From: Thiorhodovibrio winogradskyi
GTDB taxonomy: Bacteria; Pseudomonadota; Gammaproteobacteria; Chromatiales; Chromatiaceae
DNA length: 64,000 bases
Direction of reading: 5' to 3'
Assembly: GCF_036208045.1 (NCBI RefSeq)
Contig: NZ_CP121472.1
Location: 2,615,531 to 2,679,530 of the forward strand
Part shown: piece by piece, positions 27,613 to 37,245 of the stretch
Layout of the letters: each line of letters starts with the position of its first letter
Numbering within the stretch: position 1 is the stretch's first letter
Translations under genes and position numbers: made by a program
Notes under the pieces: model-generated
What the model saw: the letters and a program-made list of their open reading frames with translations, nothing else
The model's database searches: none
Told to the model about the DNA's origin: nothing

Positions 27613-28812
27613 TTAAACCGGTGGCGGCGGCGGAGGACTCCCCGCGGATGCCGGCATATCGGCAGTAACCGGCGCGCTCGCCTGGTTTGACCGCTTGAGC
27701 CCAAACAACAAAGCCAGCCCCAACAGCAGCAATCCACCACCGAACAATGGCCGGTAGAAGATCCAGGCCAAAGCGATTGTGATCAGGGAGATGGTCGCGG
27801 CAAGAATGCCCGCAACCAGCCCGATCGCAACGCCAACCATGCGTCCAAGCATGGGCACCACAGCAGCCAGGACGCGCAGCGTGCCAAACAACATGCGGAA
27901 ACCGATGAACATGGCCAGCACGCCAACCAATCGCAACACCCAGGTCAGCATTCGGTTGCGATCCTGTGCCGCCTGAAACATCTCCTGTGCGGAGAAGACA
28001 CCAGGCTCAAGCAGCGATACCTCATTGCCATTCGATGCCCGATAGGGTACAAAGCTGTCGCCCTGCTGTACAGCGACCAGACTGACATCCTGAGGATTGA
28101 CCAGAGCGAAACGAATCCGCGCATCGCCGATTTGGGGCGCACCCGGGTTTTGGCCAAGATAGATTTCCGAGCCCGCGAGCTGGGCGCCCGGCGGCAGGCG
28201 CAACCCAGGGGTGCTGTCACTGAGGTCGATACGACGGAAATCATTGAGTTTCGCGAGTTGCTCGCGCGACAGCCGAAAGGCGCCAAGCTCCACCCTACTC
28301 GCTGTCTGACTCCAGTTGTCATAGGGCATTTGCGCCGGATTGATATGTCCCTCGGGCTTTTTAAAGCTGTCTGAATCGATCACGTTCGATTCCCAGCCGC
28401 GGTCGTAATTGTAAGTGGTAACCGTCTCGGTTCCGCCGCCTATTTTCTCGCGCGTCTCAGAGCTACTGCGCTCGCGCCATTGGTACATCTCGACTTCCCG
28501 GCTTAGCTTGAGTGCCTGCGCCTTCAGGCCAAAGACCGGATCGGTTAGCGTCTCCTTGGTCTCGGCACGGCCTGATAGATGCACCAGCCGACCTTGATTC
28601 TCCGTTTCGACTCGCTCAGCAGCCACCTCCACGACCTGGGATAGGCCCTCATCAAGCGCGCGGGCTCGCTTGACCGCCCGCCCCTCGTTCCACCAAAGTA
28701 AGCCCACGGCCACCATCACTAGCAGCAGACCGACCAGAATGCCGGACACAGAGCCAGCTAGTCGGCTGCCCCAGGACCGCGAACTGACTTCCCGATAGCT
28801 ATTCATAGACAT
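27613..28812 (-). CDS. TMEM43-family membrane protein
   Basis: About 399 residues with an N-terminal helix (LAGSVSGILVGLLLVMVAVGLLWWNEGRAVKRARAL), a large soluble domain, and three helices near the C-terminus (VLRLVGVLAMFIGFRMLFGTL; GRMVGVAIGLVAGILAATISLITIALAWIF; LFGGGLLLLGLALLFGL), as in TMEM43-like proteins found in many bacteria. The sequence WWNEGRAVK after helix 1 is characteristic. The start at 28812 has GGAG six bases before it; alternatives lie at 28806 and 28818. Function unknown; divergent from the AIM24 gene. Confidence 0.8.
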   Translation of the reverse strand: MSMNSYREVSSRSWGSRLAGSVSGILVGLLLVMVAVGLLWWNEGRAVKRARALDEGLSQVVEVAAERVETENQGRLVHLSGRAETKETLTDPVFGLKAQALKLSREVEMYQWRERSSSETREKIGGGTETVTTYNYDRGWESNVIDSDSFKKPEGHINPAQMPYDNWSQTASRVELGAFRLSREQLAKLNDFRRIDLSDSTPGLRLPPGAQLAGSEIYLGQNPGAPQIGDARIRFALVNPQDVSLVAVQQGDSFVPYRASNGNEVSLLEPGVFSAQEMFQAAQDRNRMLTWVLRLVGVLAMFIGFRMLFGTLRVLAAVVPMLGRMVGVAIGLVAGILAATISLITIALAWIFYRPLFGGGLLLLGLALLFGLKRSNQASAPVTADMPASAGSPPPPPPV

Positions 28813-28965
28813 TGACATCTCCACGTTTAACCGACAGGCGAAAAAAACCTGATTGACCGCAGCAGACAACGGACAGTCAAACCGGCGCTAAAATAGCACT
28901 AAAATACCATTTAGAATGCTGCGTGGGCATATCACCTTGAAAACATTGCACGGGAGAACTGCGAC

Positions 28966-29970
28966 ATGACCTGGTACCTCAGCTACGGCGGCCAGCAAAT
29001 TGGCCCCTTGGACACCCAGCAAGCACGCATGCGCGCCAGCGCCAATCCGGCTGGCCATGCCTGGCGGGAGGGTTTTGCCCAATGGCTGCCTATCGCCGAG
29101 GTCGCCGAATTGACCGGATCTGGCGCATCCATGCCCGCTGGCGCCCCACCACCACCAGTCCGCACGACGCGTGCTGATGAGGTGGACTACGAAATCTTTG
29201 GCCACGAGATGCAGTTTGTCGAAGTGGAACTTGACCCCGGTGAAAGCGCAGTGGCCGAAGCTGGCGCCATGATGTACAAGCATCCGGCCATCCAGATGGA
29301 CACCGTTTTTGGCGATGGCTCCCACACCGGCCAGGGTGGCGGCTTGATGGACAGGCTGCTTGGCGCAGGCAAGCGGCTGGTGACCGGCGAGAGCCTGTTT
29401 ACCACCGTCTTTACCCACAGAGGCCAGGGCAAGGCGCGGGTGGCGTTCGGCGCGCCCTATCCTGGCAGTATTCTCCCCATCCATCTGCCAGACCTCGGCG
29501 GAACCCTGATTTGCCAGAAAGACAGCTTTCTGTGCGGTGCCAAGGGCGTGGCCCTGGGCATTTTCTTCCAGCGCAAGATCCTCACTGGCCTGTTCGGCGG
29601 CGAGGGTTTCATCATGCAACGCCTTGACGGCGATGGGTTGGTTTTCATCCACGCAGGCGGCTGCGTGACTGAACGGACTCTGGAGCCGGGTGAAACTCTG
29701 CATGTGGATACCGGATGTATCGTTGCCTTCGAGCAGCAGGTTGGCTTCGATGTACAACAGGTGGGCGGTATTAAATCCGCCCTATTCGGCGGTGAGGGGG
29801 TGTTCTTTGCAGTGCTGAGCGGTCCAGGGCGGGTGTGGCTGCAATCTCTGCCCTTCTCGCGCCTGGCTGGTCGCATGCTGGCCGCGGCTCCGCAGCACGG
29901 CGGCAGTCGCGGCGAGGGCTCGGTGCTTGGTGGTCTGGGCAATCTGCTCGATGGCGACAACAGGTACTAA
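28966..29970 (+). CDS. GYF_2 (DUF4339) plus AIM24/TIGR00266 protein
   Basis: A 334-residue protein. Residues 1-50 (TWYLSYGGQQIGPLD...HAWREGFAQWLPIAEV) are a GYF_2/DUF4339 domain, expected to bind proline-rich peptides. Residues about 60-300 form an AIM24-type beta-prism domain (FGHEMQFVEVELDPGESAVAEAGAMMY; GEGFIMQRLDGDGLVFIHAGG; LEPGETLHVDTGCIVAFE). A Gly/Ser-rich tail follows. The ATG has GGGAGAAC upstream. It is paired head to head with TMEM43. The role of bacterial AIM24 proteins is not settled. Confidence 0.85.
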   Translation: MTWYLSYGGQQIGPLDTQQARMRASANPAGHAWREGFAQWLPIAEVAELTGSGASMPAGAPPPPVRTTRADEVDYEIFGHEMQFVEVELDPGESAVAEAGAMMYKHPAIQMDTVFGDGSHTGQGGGLMDRLLGAGKRLVTGESLFTTVFTHRGQGKARVAFGAPYPGSILPIHLPDLGGTLICQKDSFLCGAKGVALGIFFQRKILTGLFGGEGFIMQRLDGDGLVFIHAGGCVTERTLEPGETLHVDTGCIVAFEQQVGFDVQQVGGIKSALFGGEGVFFAVLSGPGRVWLQSLPFSRLAGRMLAAAPQHGGSRGEGSVLGGLGNLLDGDNRY

Positions 29971-30089
29971 GGTGTTGCCATGATCGTGAATCAGCGGCGA
30001 CGCATCCCCCAAGTTGACACGGCTGCATCAGCTTTGGGATAACCGCGCATGCCGTGGTCATCCCAACCAGAAGCCCAAACACTTAGCTG

Positions 30090-31823
30090 TCAGGCCGCCG
30101 CCAGTGCTACCTGCTCGGCCTGCTCTGCTAACTCCGCCAGCGCCTGGCTGAAGGAACCCAGCCCGGCATTGGCGAGCAAGGCATGTGGCTTGGTGTGGCG
30201 TTTGCAAAATTGCTTGGTGCGACGATAAGCGTCGTGGCTGACAAATTCTGTCACGCATACCACCAAATCCGCGGTGGCCAGCATGGCTTCGAGCCGGTTT
30301 TGATTGTCTTCCATGCCGCCGTCGTGGTGTGCGAAACTGCCGTTACAACCTCTGGTCAGTGCGCGATATTGCTCGACTGTTGCCAGTCTCCCGCCAACAC
30401 AAAGTACCTGGCGGCCGCCGAGATCGCTGCTCGGAGTATCCGCTGACTCATTGAGAAGTTCTGCCAGGCGCTGCTCCAGCGCCAGCATACTGGTCTGAAG
30501 CGCACCGCAGGTCTGGCGCGCCTGTTCGCACTGGCCTTCGGCCTCGGCGCACGCCAGGCGCCAGTGGTCGCGTTCGTCCTGAATACGCACCAGGCGCGCG
30601 TTCAGATTGGCCAGCTTGCGCTCCAGTCCGGCCAGGCGCCGGGAACCGCCGGCGGCATCGGCCGTTTCGCACTGCCGGGTGAGTGCCTCGACTCGTCCGT
30701 GCAGGCGTTGGTTGGCGACGGTTTTCTCCCGCAGCGCACGCGTCAGTTCCTGCTGTTCCCGCGCGGCTGCGTCGAGTTGCGCACGGCTGCGCTTGTTCAA
30801 TGCATCAAAGTCATGCCGCAGGCGGATCAGTTCCGCCTTGGATTCATGGAGACGACGCACCTCGGCGCGCTGCCCCATGCCAATCTGGTGGGAGAGCATG
30901 TGTAGGTCTTCGTAGATACGCTCGCTCAAGGCTTCGTCTGTGAGCGGGTGACTGAGCAACGCCCAGAGTATGCCTGGCACCTGCCCCGTCGCCAACGCGT
31001 CCTGCCAGTCAGCCTGCAGCTGAGCGGAATCTCGGCGCTTGGCGAGAAGACGCAGCTCGCTGGCATACTTTTTATCCAGGCGTTTATGGGTGGCGATGGA
31101 TAAACCATTGCGCTCGCGCGCGGCGGCGACAAAGCTGATATGCACCTCGAAGTCGCTCAGCCGCTCCTTCGGTCGATGCGCATGGCGCTCTCCGAGTTGG
31201 CGCAATTCATCGGCAGTCAGACAGGTGCCGATCAGCGGACAGTGATATTTGTGGTCAATGTCCCATAACTTGCGTCCTTTACTAGAGGGCTGTCTCAAGC
31301 GTGCTTTCTTTACCTGGGTGGCGGATTCGCCAATCTTTGCACGGCAAATCTTGGCCTCGGGATTCTCTTGCGCCCCGCTCTCCGCTTCAGTCAGCGGTTG
31401 CAGCGGCGCCAGACGCCCACTACCAGGCAAGTTCGCCGAGCCGGACAAAGCGCCCGACAAGCCATCAAGCAAGGGGAAACTCCCGAAAACAGCCCTGCCT
31501 GGTGTCTGAAAATTCACCCCTTGCATCTGGTGGCTCAGGTGCCCCATGCCCTGCTTTCCCAGGGCCTGATTCAGGGATTGTCGCAGCAGCTCATTCCCGG
31601 CCGAGGGCGGATCATTGGCTGCAGAGCATCCATGCCCGCGGCAGCCCCCGGAATGCGAGCGAGAACAGCCCTCGACCTTTTCCATCTGATAGAGCCCCTC
31701 GACCGACGCAAGAAATTCCCGTGCCTCGGCGCCCCCAAATTCCGCCAGCAGCGCCTGGCGATCGGCATCATAAAGCGAGAGCCGCGACTGCTCCTCGGCG
31801 ATCTCGAACAGGTACCGGACCAT
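30090..31823 (-). CDS. DUF2325-domain protein with long coiled coil
   Basis: A 577-residue protein. The C-terminal 100 residues (QVLCVGGRLATVEQYRAL...GGMEDNQNRLEAMLATADLVVCVTEFVSHDAYRRTKQFCKRH) are a DUF2325 domain. The centre (about 330-450) is a strong coiled coil (RLAGLERKLANLNARLVRIQDERDHW). The first 200 residues are less regular, with a DIDHKYHCPLIGTCL motif that could bind metal through His and Cys. The start ATG has GGAG seven bases upstream. An inverted repeat just before the ribosome site may be an operator. Function unknown. Confidence 0.8.
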   Translation of the reverse strand: MVRYLFEIAEEQSRLSLYDADRQALLAEFGGAEAREFLASVEGLYQMEKVEGCSRSHSGGCRGHGCSAANDPPSAGNELLRQSLNQALGKQGMGHLSHQMQGVNFQTPGRAVFGSFPLLDGLSGALSGSANLPGSGRLAPLQPLTEAESGAQENPEAKICRAKIGESATQVKKARLRQPSSKGRKLWDIDHKYHCPLIGTCLTADELRQLGERHAHRPKERLSDFEVHISFVAAARERNGLSIATHKRLDKKYASELRLLAKRRDSAQLQADWQDALATGQVPGILWALLSHPLTDEALSERIYEDLHMLSHQIGMGQRAEVRRLHESKAELIRLRHDFDALNKRSRAQLDAAAREQQELTRALREKTVANQRLHGRVEALTRQCETADAAGGSRRLAGLERKLANLNARLVRIQDERDHWRLACAEAEGQCEQARQTCGALQTSMLALEQRLAELLNESADTPSSDLGGRQVLCVGGRLATVEQYRALTRGCNGSFAHHDGGMEDNQNRLEAMLATADLVVCVTEFVSHDAYRRTKQFCKRHTKPHALLANAGLGSFSQALAELAEQAEQVALAAA

Positions 31824-31837
31824 AGGATAGACTCCAA

Positions 31838-31871
31838 AATAATAAACGCGACTGATTCGCGTTTGATTATT
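31838..31871 (-). promoter_or_regulatory. Inverted repeat in the leader of the DUF2325 gene
   Basis: Arms AATAATAAACGCG and CGCGTTTGATTATT pair with a single unpaired base around a 7-base centre. It lies 15-48 bases before the DUF2325 start codon, upstream of its ribosome binding site. The symmetric, AT-flanked form suggests an operator for a dimeric regulator; no known regulator consensus is claimed. Confidence 0.45.
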
Positions 31872-31955
31872 TCTGCGGAATTCCGCCCTGTCAAGCCTGG
31901 ATTGTTACAACGCCAAACAAGGCTCTGTCTGCCGCAAGGGTGACTGAAACACCGC

Positions 31956-33293
31956 TTAGGCTTGAAAGAACGCTGCCGCCGCATCTGGCGCCGAGGGGAA
32001 ATACAGGTGCAGATAGCTCGCTGTCAGCGATCCATGACGGTAGACCGGCTCGCCACGACCACCATCCCGCTGGCGGATGCCGTAGGTGCTCGGTATCAGG
32101 GAACTGTCCATGGTCGAATGGTGAAAACTATGCCCGCGCAACTCGCCGGCCGGGGTTGCTAGGCTCTGCATGCCAAGGCCTGCGAGGCGCGGTTGCAGAC
32201 GCCCATGGCCCGGCAACAGACCGGACAGTTGGGCGCCATGGCCTTGTTTGTCGGTCAGGGTCTCGAGCAGAGACAGCATGCCACCACATTCGGCATAGAG
32301 GGGTTTGCCCGCTTCGATATGAGCGCGCAATGAGGCATGCATGGATCTATTTGCTGCCAGCCGCTCCAGATGCAGTTCCGGATAGCCGCCGGGTAGATAG
32401 ATGGCATCCGCCGCGACACCAGGGTCATGCAGCGGCGAGAAAAACATGAGTTCGGCGCCTAGCGACTGGAGCAGTCGCAGGTTCGCGGCATAGAGGAAAG
32501 AGAAGGCCGCATCCCTGGCCACGGCGATGCGCTGACCGGCCAGCCGGGGCGTCAATGGCGGCGGACTCTCGGGAGACAACGGCGCGAAAGACACCGCCGG
32601 CGGTAGGTCCGCCAGCGCGGTGTCGGCCAGGCGGCAGGACGCGGCATCGAGACGATGGTCAAGATCCGCGATCTCCTCGGCTTGCACCAGACCCAGATGA
32701 CGACTTGGCAAGGCGGCATCATCGAAGCGCGGCAGGGCCCCGAGTAAAGGGATATTCTCAGAGAGTCCGGCGCGGATCATCTCTTTGTGCCGCTCGCTGC
32801 CGACCCGGTTGGCGATCACCCCCGCCAAGCGCAGTCCGGGTCGGTAACAGGCCAGCCCCAATGCCAGCGCGCCAAAGGTCTGTCCCATGCCGCGCGCATC
32901 GATCAGCACCGCTACCGGCAAGCCGAAACGCTCAGCCAGATCGGCACCCGAGGGATTGCCATCGAACAGCCCCATGGCACCTTCAACCAGGATGAGATCG
33001 GCCTCGGCGGCCGCCTCATGGAGCAGCCGTTGGCAGCACGCCTCGCCAACCATCCACAGATCCAGCGGTTCCACTTCGGCGCCCGAAGCGTGCGCCAGAA
33101 TCATGGGATCGAGAAAATCCGGGCCAACCTTGAAGACCCGCACCCGACGCCCGGCCCGGCGATGGTGGCGGGCGAGCGCCGCCGTCAGTGTGGTCTTGCC
33201 CTGACCGGAGGAGGTCGCGGACAGAAAAAGCGCTGGACACTGGCGTGATCCAGCGCTCCTCTCGCCAGTGAGCCTGATGCAACCGTTTGTCAT
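31956..33293 (-). CDS. cobB: Cobyrinate/hydrogenobyrinate a,c-diamide synthase
   Basis: A 445-residue enzyme (CobB/CbiA) that amidates the a and c side chains of the corrin ring using glutamine and ATP. The N-terminal P-loop reads LSATSSGQGKTTLTAALARHHRR, followed by FKVGPDFLDPMIL and EGAMGLFDGNPSG. The C-terminal glutaminase-type domain shows YLPGGYPELHLERLAAN and the nucleophile Cys in LYAECGGMLSLLE, with the His in RGHSFHHS. It follows cobM by 52 bp on the same strand. Confidence 0.93.
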   Translation of the reverse strand: MTNGCIRLTGERSAGSRQCPALFLSATSSGQGKTTLTAALARHHRRAGRRVRVFKVGPDFLDPMILAHASGAEVEPLDLWMVGEACCQRLLHEAAAEADLILVEGAMGLFDGNPSGADLAERFGLPVAVLIDARGMGQTFGALALGLACYRPGLRLAGVIANRVGSERHKEMIRAGLSENIPLLGALPRFDDAALPSRHLGLVQAEEIADLDHRLDAASCRLADTALADLPPAVSFAPLSPESPPPLTPRLAGQRIAVARDAAFSFLYAANLRLLQSLGAELMFFSPLHDPGVAADAIYLPGGYPELHLERLAANRSMHASLRAHIEAGKPLYAECGGMLSLLETLTDKQGHGAQLSGLLPGHGRLQPRLAGLGMQSLATPAGELRGHSFHHSTMDSSLIPSTYGIRQRDGGRGEPVYRHGSLTASYLHLYFPSAPDAAAAFFQA

Positions 33294-33345
33294 GACGCCC
33301 TATCTACCACTTTGCCACTGCCAGCGGTGTTGCTGACGTGGCGCC

Positions 33346-34125
33346 TTAACGAGGCTGTCCCGGGCGAAAGCGGCGCGGAAAAGCGGCGTCATAGAGCTTG
33401 GAGGTTTTGAGTTCGGCCCGCGTTCGGGCGCCAAGCGCCGGGCTGATCAGGATCATTGCCTGGCGCTCAATGCCAGCGTCGCGGCAGCGCCCGGCAATGT
33501 TGGCCAAGGTGCCGCGCAACACCTGCTCCTCGTCGGGCCAGGTTGCCTTGTGCACCACCACGACCGGCGCTGTCGCCGCCCAGCCTGCTGCTTGGAAAAT
33601 CTCAGCCACCTCGGCGATGCGCTCAATCGACAGAAAGACGCACAGACTGCAACCGTGTGCGGCCAATCCACACAAGGCTTCGCGCTCTGGCATCTGGGTG
33701 CGCCCAGCCAGACGGGTGAAGATGACTGTTTGGGTGACCTCGGGCAGAGTCAGGCACTCGCCGGCCGCCGCCGCTGCCGCGAAGGCCGAGGATACCCCGG
33801 GGCAGATGCCGACAGGGATCCGCGCCTCGTCCAAGGGGCGCGCCACCTCGGGCATGACCCCGTAAAGCGAGGGGTCGCCCGTCTGCAGTCGCACGACCGT
33901 CTCATGCCGCTGCACGCGTTCCAGCAGCCAGGCTCCGACCTGCTCCAAGTCCATGGATTTGGAATCGGCGATCTCGCACTCCGGTTGTGCCCATTGCAAG
34001 GCAGTTGCAGCCACCAGCGAACCGGTATAGAGAATGGCGCCAGCCTCGGACAATAAGCGCGTGCCACGTACCGTGATTAAATCTGGCGCGCCCGGGCCTG
34101 CACCGACAAACCAGACCTTACCCAT
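33346..34125 (-). CDS. cobM: Precorrin-4 C11-methyltransferase
   Basis: A 259-residue SAM-dependent methyltransferase (CobM/CbiF) acting at C-11 of precorrin-4 or its cobalt form. It shows the family start GKVWFVGAGPGAPDLITVRGTRLL, LQTGDPSLYGVMPE, ICPGVSSAFAAAAAAGE and a late VVVVHKATWPDEE. Whether the aerobic (CobM) or anaerobic (CbiF) pathway is used cannot be decided from these two genes. It is the first gene of the visible cobM-cobB unit. Confidence 0.92.
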   Translation of the reverse strand: MGKVWFVGAGPGAPDLITVRGTRLLSEAGAILYTGSLVAATALQWAQPECEIADSKSMDLEQVGAWLLERVQRHETVVRLQTGDPSLYGVMPEVARPLDEARIPVGICPGVSSAFAAAAAAGECLTLPEVTQTVIFTRLAGRTQMPEREALCGLAAHGCSLCVFLSIERIAEVAEIFQAAGWAATAPVVVVHKATWPDEEQVLRGTLANIAGRCRDAGIERQAMILISPALGARTRAELKTSKLYDAAFPRRFRPGQPR

Positions 34126-34647
34126 GGGTCTGTTTCCGCTGATCCTTGGGCTTGGGTGTGGGGGGTGGCTGATTGATGCAGTTCACGCTTCTATCCTGGT
34201 TGTTATCGAGCATGGACAAGTATGCTAGGCGATTTGTTTACCTTTGAGAGACCACAATATAGCCGCGGAACAGGGATCCCGCCACCCGCTTCATGATGGA
34301 TTGGCGGGCCCAATCCAGGCTGTTTTCGGATCACGGCAAAGTGTCAACTGCCGAGAACGTCAGTGCCCGTTCTTTCTTGACGCGAGAGTACGATCACCAT
34401 AGGATTCGTCATACCTTTACGGCCATTACTGCTCGCCTTGTATCATTTCGTGGGCGGTGACGAGGCCAGCAATCCAGGACGCAGCCGCCATTGCGTTAGG
34501 CAAGCACTTGGAGATCAACCAACGGATGACCCTGCGGAAAGCCGCGATGAAGGAGCCTGGCATCTCTCCGCAGCCGCGGCTGGCGGTCACTGACAAGCTG
34601 GCATTGATGCCTTGGCATGCCTGGCTCTGCGCGCTGGAGCAGCCAGG
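34126..34647. other. Non-coding or decayed region, 522 bp
   Basis: This lies between divergent cobM and the CbiO-like gene. Short frames exist on both strands but none resembles a known protein. I looked for a cobalamin riboswitch and found no convincing B12 box. CbiO genes usually follow cbiM and cbiQ, which are absent, so lost transporter genes are possible. Confidence 0.45.
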
Positions 34648-35325
34648 ATGACAGCGCCTCTGATCGAACTGCGCCAGATCACCTTTGGTTTTCCTGATCG
34701 GAATGTGCTGCAAAACCTGGATTTTACCCTCCACCCGCGCGAGCGGGTCGCGCTCGTCGGGCCGAACGGCGCGGGAAAAACCACTTTGTTGCATCTGTTA
34801 GTCGGGCTGCACCGACCCAGTGCCGGGGAAATCCTGATTTTTGGCCAAGCGCGGCGCGTCGAGAGCGACTTTGTCCGCGTCCGGGCGCGGGTTGGCCTAA
34901 TGTTTCAGGACTCAGACGATCAGCTCTTTTGCCCGACGGTCTTGGAAGATGTCGCCTTCGGGCCGCTTAATCTTGGACGTTCCCCGGCCGAGGCGCAAGC
35001 GGACGCCGAACAGACGCTCGCGGCACTGGGGCTTGAGGGTTTCGCCGAACGTATCACCTACCGCTTATCGGCAGGCGAGAAACGCCTGGTCGCACTCGCG
35101 ACCGTTCTCGCCATGCGCCCAGACGTGCTGCTACTCGATGAACCTACCACTGGCCTTGATGAACCCAGCGAAGCACGTTTGCTGGCTCATCTGGAAGGGC
35201 TAGACCAGGCAATGGTGATCGTCTCTCATGACCGTGGGGTGCTAGAGCGCCTCGCAACCCGGGTTGTTGGACTCAAGCAGGGGCGGACCATGGACCTTCC
35301 CAGGCTCTGTCCGCGCGGAGTCTGA
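34648..35325 (+). CDS. Energy-coupling-factor ABC transporter ATPase (CbiO-like)
   Basis: A 225-residue ATPase with Walker A GPNGAGKTTLL, the Q-loop segment MFQDSDDQLFCPTVLEDVAFGPLN (very typical of CbiO/EcfA), signature LSAGEKRLVALA and Walker B LLLDEPTTGLDEP. It would power uptake of cobalt, nickel or a vitamin with CbiM/CbiQ-type membrane partners. The chosen ATG follows CAGG; the frame opens 36 bases earlier. No membrane partners are next to it, and it stands near cobM-cobB, which hints at cobalt. Confidence 0.85.
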   Translation: MTAPLIELRQITFGFPDRNVLQNLDFTLHPRERVALVGPNGAGKTTLLHLLVGLHRPSAGEILIFGQARRVESDFVRVRARVGLMFQDSDDQLFCPTVLEDVAFGPLNLGRSPAEAQADAEQTLAALGLEGFAERITYRLSAGEKRLVALATVLAMRPDVLLLDEPTTGLDEPSEARLLAHLEGLDQAMVIVSHDRGVLERLATRVVGLKQGRTMDLPRLCPRGV

Positions 35326-35381
35326 CGACTTAATCAGTTTGCTGATGCAGAATCCTGGCTCTAGCTCCCGCCCCCACCTTT

Positions 35382-36812
35382 TCATTCAGGACTCTCACCT
35401 AGGGTCTGATAGTACTGCTTGATATCTTCGCCAATGGTGGCGGTAATTTGATAAAAAATATCGTGCTGGATCAGCACCGGGCCATCATTGGCGCGGTCGG
35501 TATGGGCGCAAGTCTCGGCGATTAGCCGATAGAGGTAGTTCAGCACAAAGCGCGGCTGACGCAGCCGGTCGAGCGCGGTCAGAATCTCTCGCGTCGACAT
35601 GGCCTCATCAAACAGATTTTGCAGCGGATAAGGCTGGCTCGGGTCGTCCCGGCAGATGCGTAGGCGATCGGACATCATGTCGTAGAGTTGTTTGTCGCCC
35701 CAGCGGAAAGGATAAATGATTTTCTGTTTATCGAAGCGCGCCTCGTTTGCCTTCTCCGACCCGGCCTTGCGCACCGCCTCATAGAGCTGGCGAGGCAGAA
35801 GCATCTTGAAACTCAGATTGGGATGCAATTGCAGGATGCGGTTGTTCCACAGTGGCCAGACAAAGGCCTCCATCCGCTCGCGATCACCATTGATCAGCGA
35901 GGGCTCGTCAACCTTATCCATGACCACCACGATCTGCTGGTAGCCAAGCGCCAACATGATGTCGATGAATTTAGTCACGAACAAACGCCGCACATCGTCA
36001 TCATCACGCCAACCGCGGCGCCTGACATCCTGGTCCTTCAAATAACCACTGGGAATCAGGCGCAGCGCGCGCTTGATATCTTGCGCATTGCGACAACGTA
36101 CCAGAATCTCCCGCTCCGCCGAGCGCGCCACGCCCGCGTAGAAGGACCGACAGGCAAGTGGCACGATACCGAGCGACAGGAGAGCGACAATGATGCCCTT
36201 GATCCCTCGCCCCAAGCGCTTGAAAAAGCCGCGCGGCAGCAACCGACGGCCCATGGACTCCATAATCCGGTTGTAGCGATCCGGCGGGCCGCTGACGTAG
36301 AAGGCCATCAGCATCATCAAATCATGTCGCTGATAGTGCTCCAGCCGGTCCAGGTCGATGTTGCCATCCTTGAGTTCATCAAGCAATGCCTCCATGCCAC
36401 ACACGAGGATGGCATCCAGATGCTGGGCCAGGCCAAAATCCTTGAGGGTTATGGCAGTTTCGCCCCGCTTGCGATCCTGATCACCTCGGCGTTTGAATGC
36501 CTCGAGAAAAGCATTGAAATCGTCATAGTTGATCAGCAGGATGTGTTCGGGATGCTCCCGGTTGAAATGGGCGATATTTTTCTCAAGCGCCAAGCGCAGG
36601 GCCGACTTGCCGCTGCCCTTGACGCCAAAGATCATGGAGGTACCGCGTCCCGGCGGATCGCCAAAAAACTTATCCCAAGCCTGGTGATTGAACGCGTAGC
36701 CCGACTCATTGACAAGGTCTTCAAACACCTTGTCGTTTTGCGCTTCCTCCTCGATAAAAGGATTGCGCTGAAGACCGTGGGACTTCAAAAATTGCGACAT
36801 CGTTATGGACAT
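35382..36812 (-). CDS. Membrane-associated P-loop ATPase, KAP-like
   Basis: About 476 residues from MSITMSQFLKSHGL. Walker A is FGVKGSGKSALR (about 63-70 for G-x4-GKS) and a Walker B-like strand is QIVVVMDKVDEPSL. A hydrophobic stretch between them (IIVALLSLGIVPLACRSFYAGV) would be a membrane segment inserted in the ATPase domain, the arrangement seen in KAP-family NTPases. The start is chosen near CAGG; a longer frame to 36884 exists. The following small membrane protein gene upstream on the same strand may be a partner. KAP proteins occur in defence and membrane-signalling settings; the role here is unknown. Confidence 0.6.
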   Translation of the reverse strand: MSITMSQFLKSHGLQRNPFIEEEAQNDKVFEDLVNESGYAFNHQAWDKFFGDPPGRGTSMIFGVKGSGKSALRLALEKNIAHFNREHPEHILLINYDDFNAFLEAFKRRGDQDRKRGETAITLKDFGLAQHLDAILVCGMEALLDELKDGNIDLDRLEHYQRHDLMMLMAFYVSGPPDRYNRIMESMGRRLLPRGFFKRLGRGIKGIIVALLSLGIVPLACRSFYAGVARSAEREILVRCRNAQDIKRALRLIPSGYLKDQDVRRRGWRDDDDVRRLFVTKFIDIMLALGYQQIVVVMDKVDEPSLINGDRERMEAFVWPLWNNRILQLHPNLSFKMLLPRQLYEAVRKAGSEKANEARFDKQKIIYPFRWGDKQLYDMMSDRLRICRDDPSQPYPLQNLFDEAMSTREILTALDRLRQPRFVLNYLYRLIAETCAHTDRANDGPVLIQHDIFYQITATIGEDIKQYYQTLGESPE

Positions 36813-36961
36813 GGGAAGAATACCTGTTCGACGTCCAGCCCAGCGGGCGGCGACCAATGCGCGTAATCCGGCGGCGCAGAGCACAGCCGCCAGCCATCAC
36901 ACAAGCGTGCGCAGCATCGGTGGTCACCGCGGAGACCAACCGGCTATGCGTCTTAGATTTG

Positions 36962-37237
36962 TCAGAGTTTGGCTGAATGCTCGATGATGATGAACAGCAA
37001 CACGCCAAAGGAGCCGACCATCATCAGCACGCGTGACCACAGTGATCGGCTCGCAAAACCGTGTAGCTTACGCTTCAGCTCACAGATAAAACCGCCTTCC
37101 CGCGCCTCCCGCATCCGGCATACCCGCAACGCGAAACGTGCAAGCAACCGACGCAACAGATCGAAGACGGAATACATAAAGACGATAATCGCCAGAAAAA
37201 ACGCCAGGCCAAAAAGCCAGTTCTCTAGATGTAGCAT
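36962..37237 (-). CDS. Small membrane protein with two helices
   Basis: A 91-residue protein with an N-terminal helix (NWLFGLAFFLAIIVFMYSVFDLL), a basic cytoplasmic loop rich in Arg and Lys (about 28-68) and a C-terminal helix (VLMMVGSFGVLLFIIIEHSA). I do not recognise the family. It lies 150 bp upstream of the KAP-like ATPase gene on the same strand, so they may be co-transcribed. A three-copy 15-bp repeat abuts its start. Confidence 0.6.
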   Translation of the reverse strand: MLHLENWLFGLAFFLAIIVFMYSVFDLLRRLLARFALRVCRMREAREGGFICELKRKLHGFASRSLWSRVLMMVGSFGVLLFIIIEHSAKL

Positions 37238-37245
37238 GATACTCT

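Noticed and set aside
34126-34647. Cobalamin riboswitch near cobM and the CbiO-like gene
   Set aside because: No convincing B12 box or conserved core was found on either strand.
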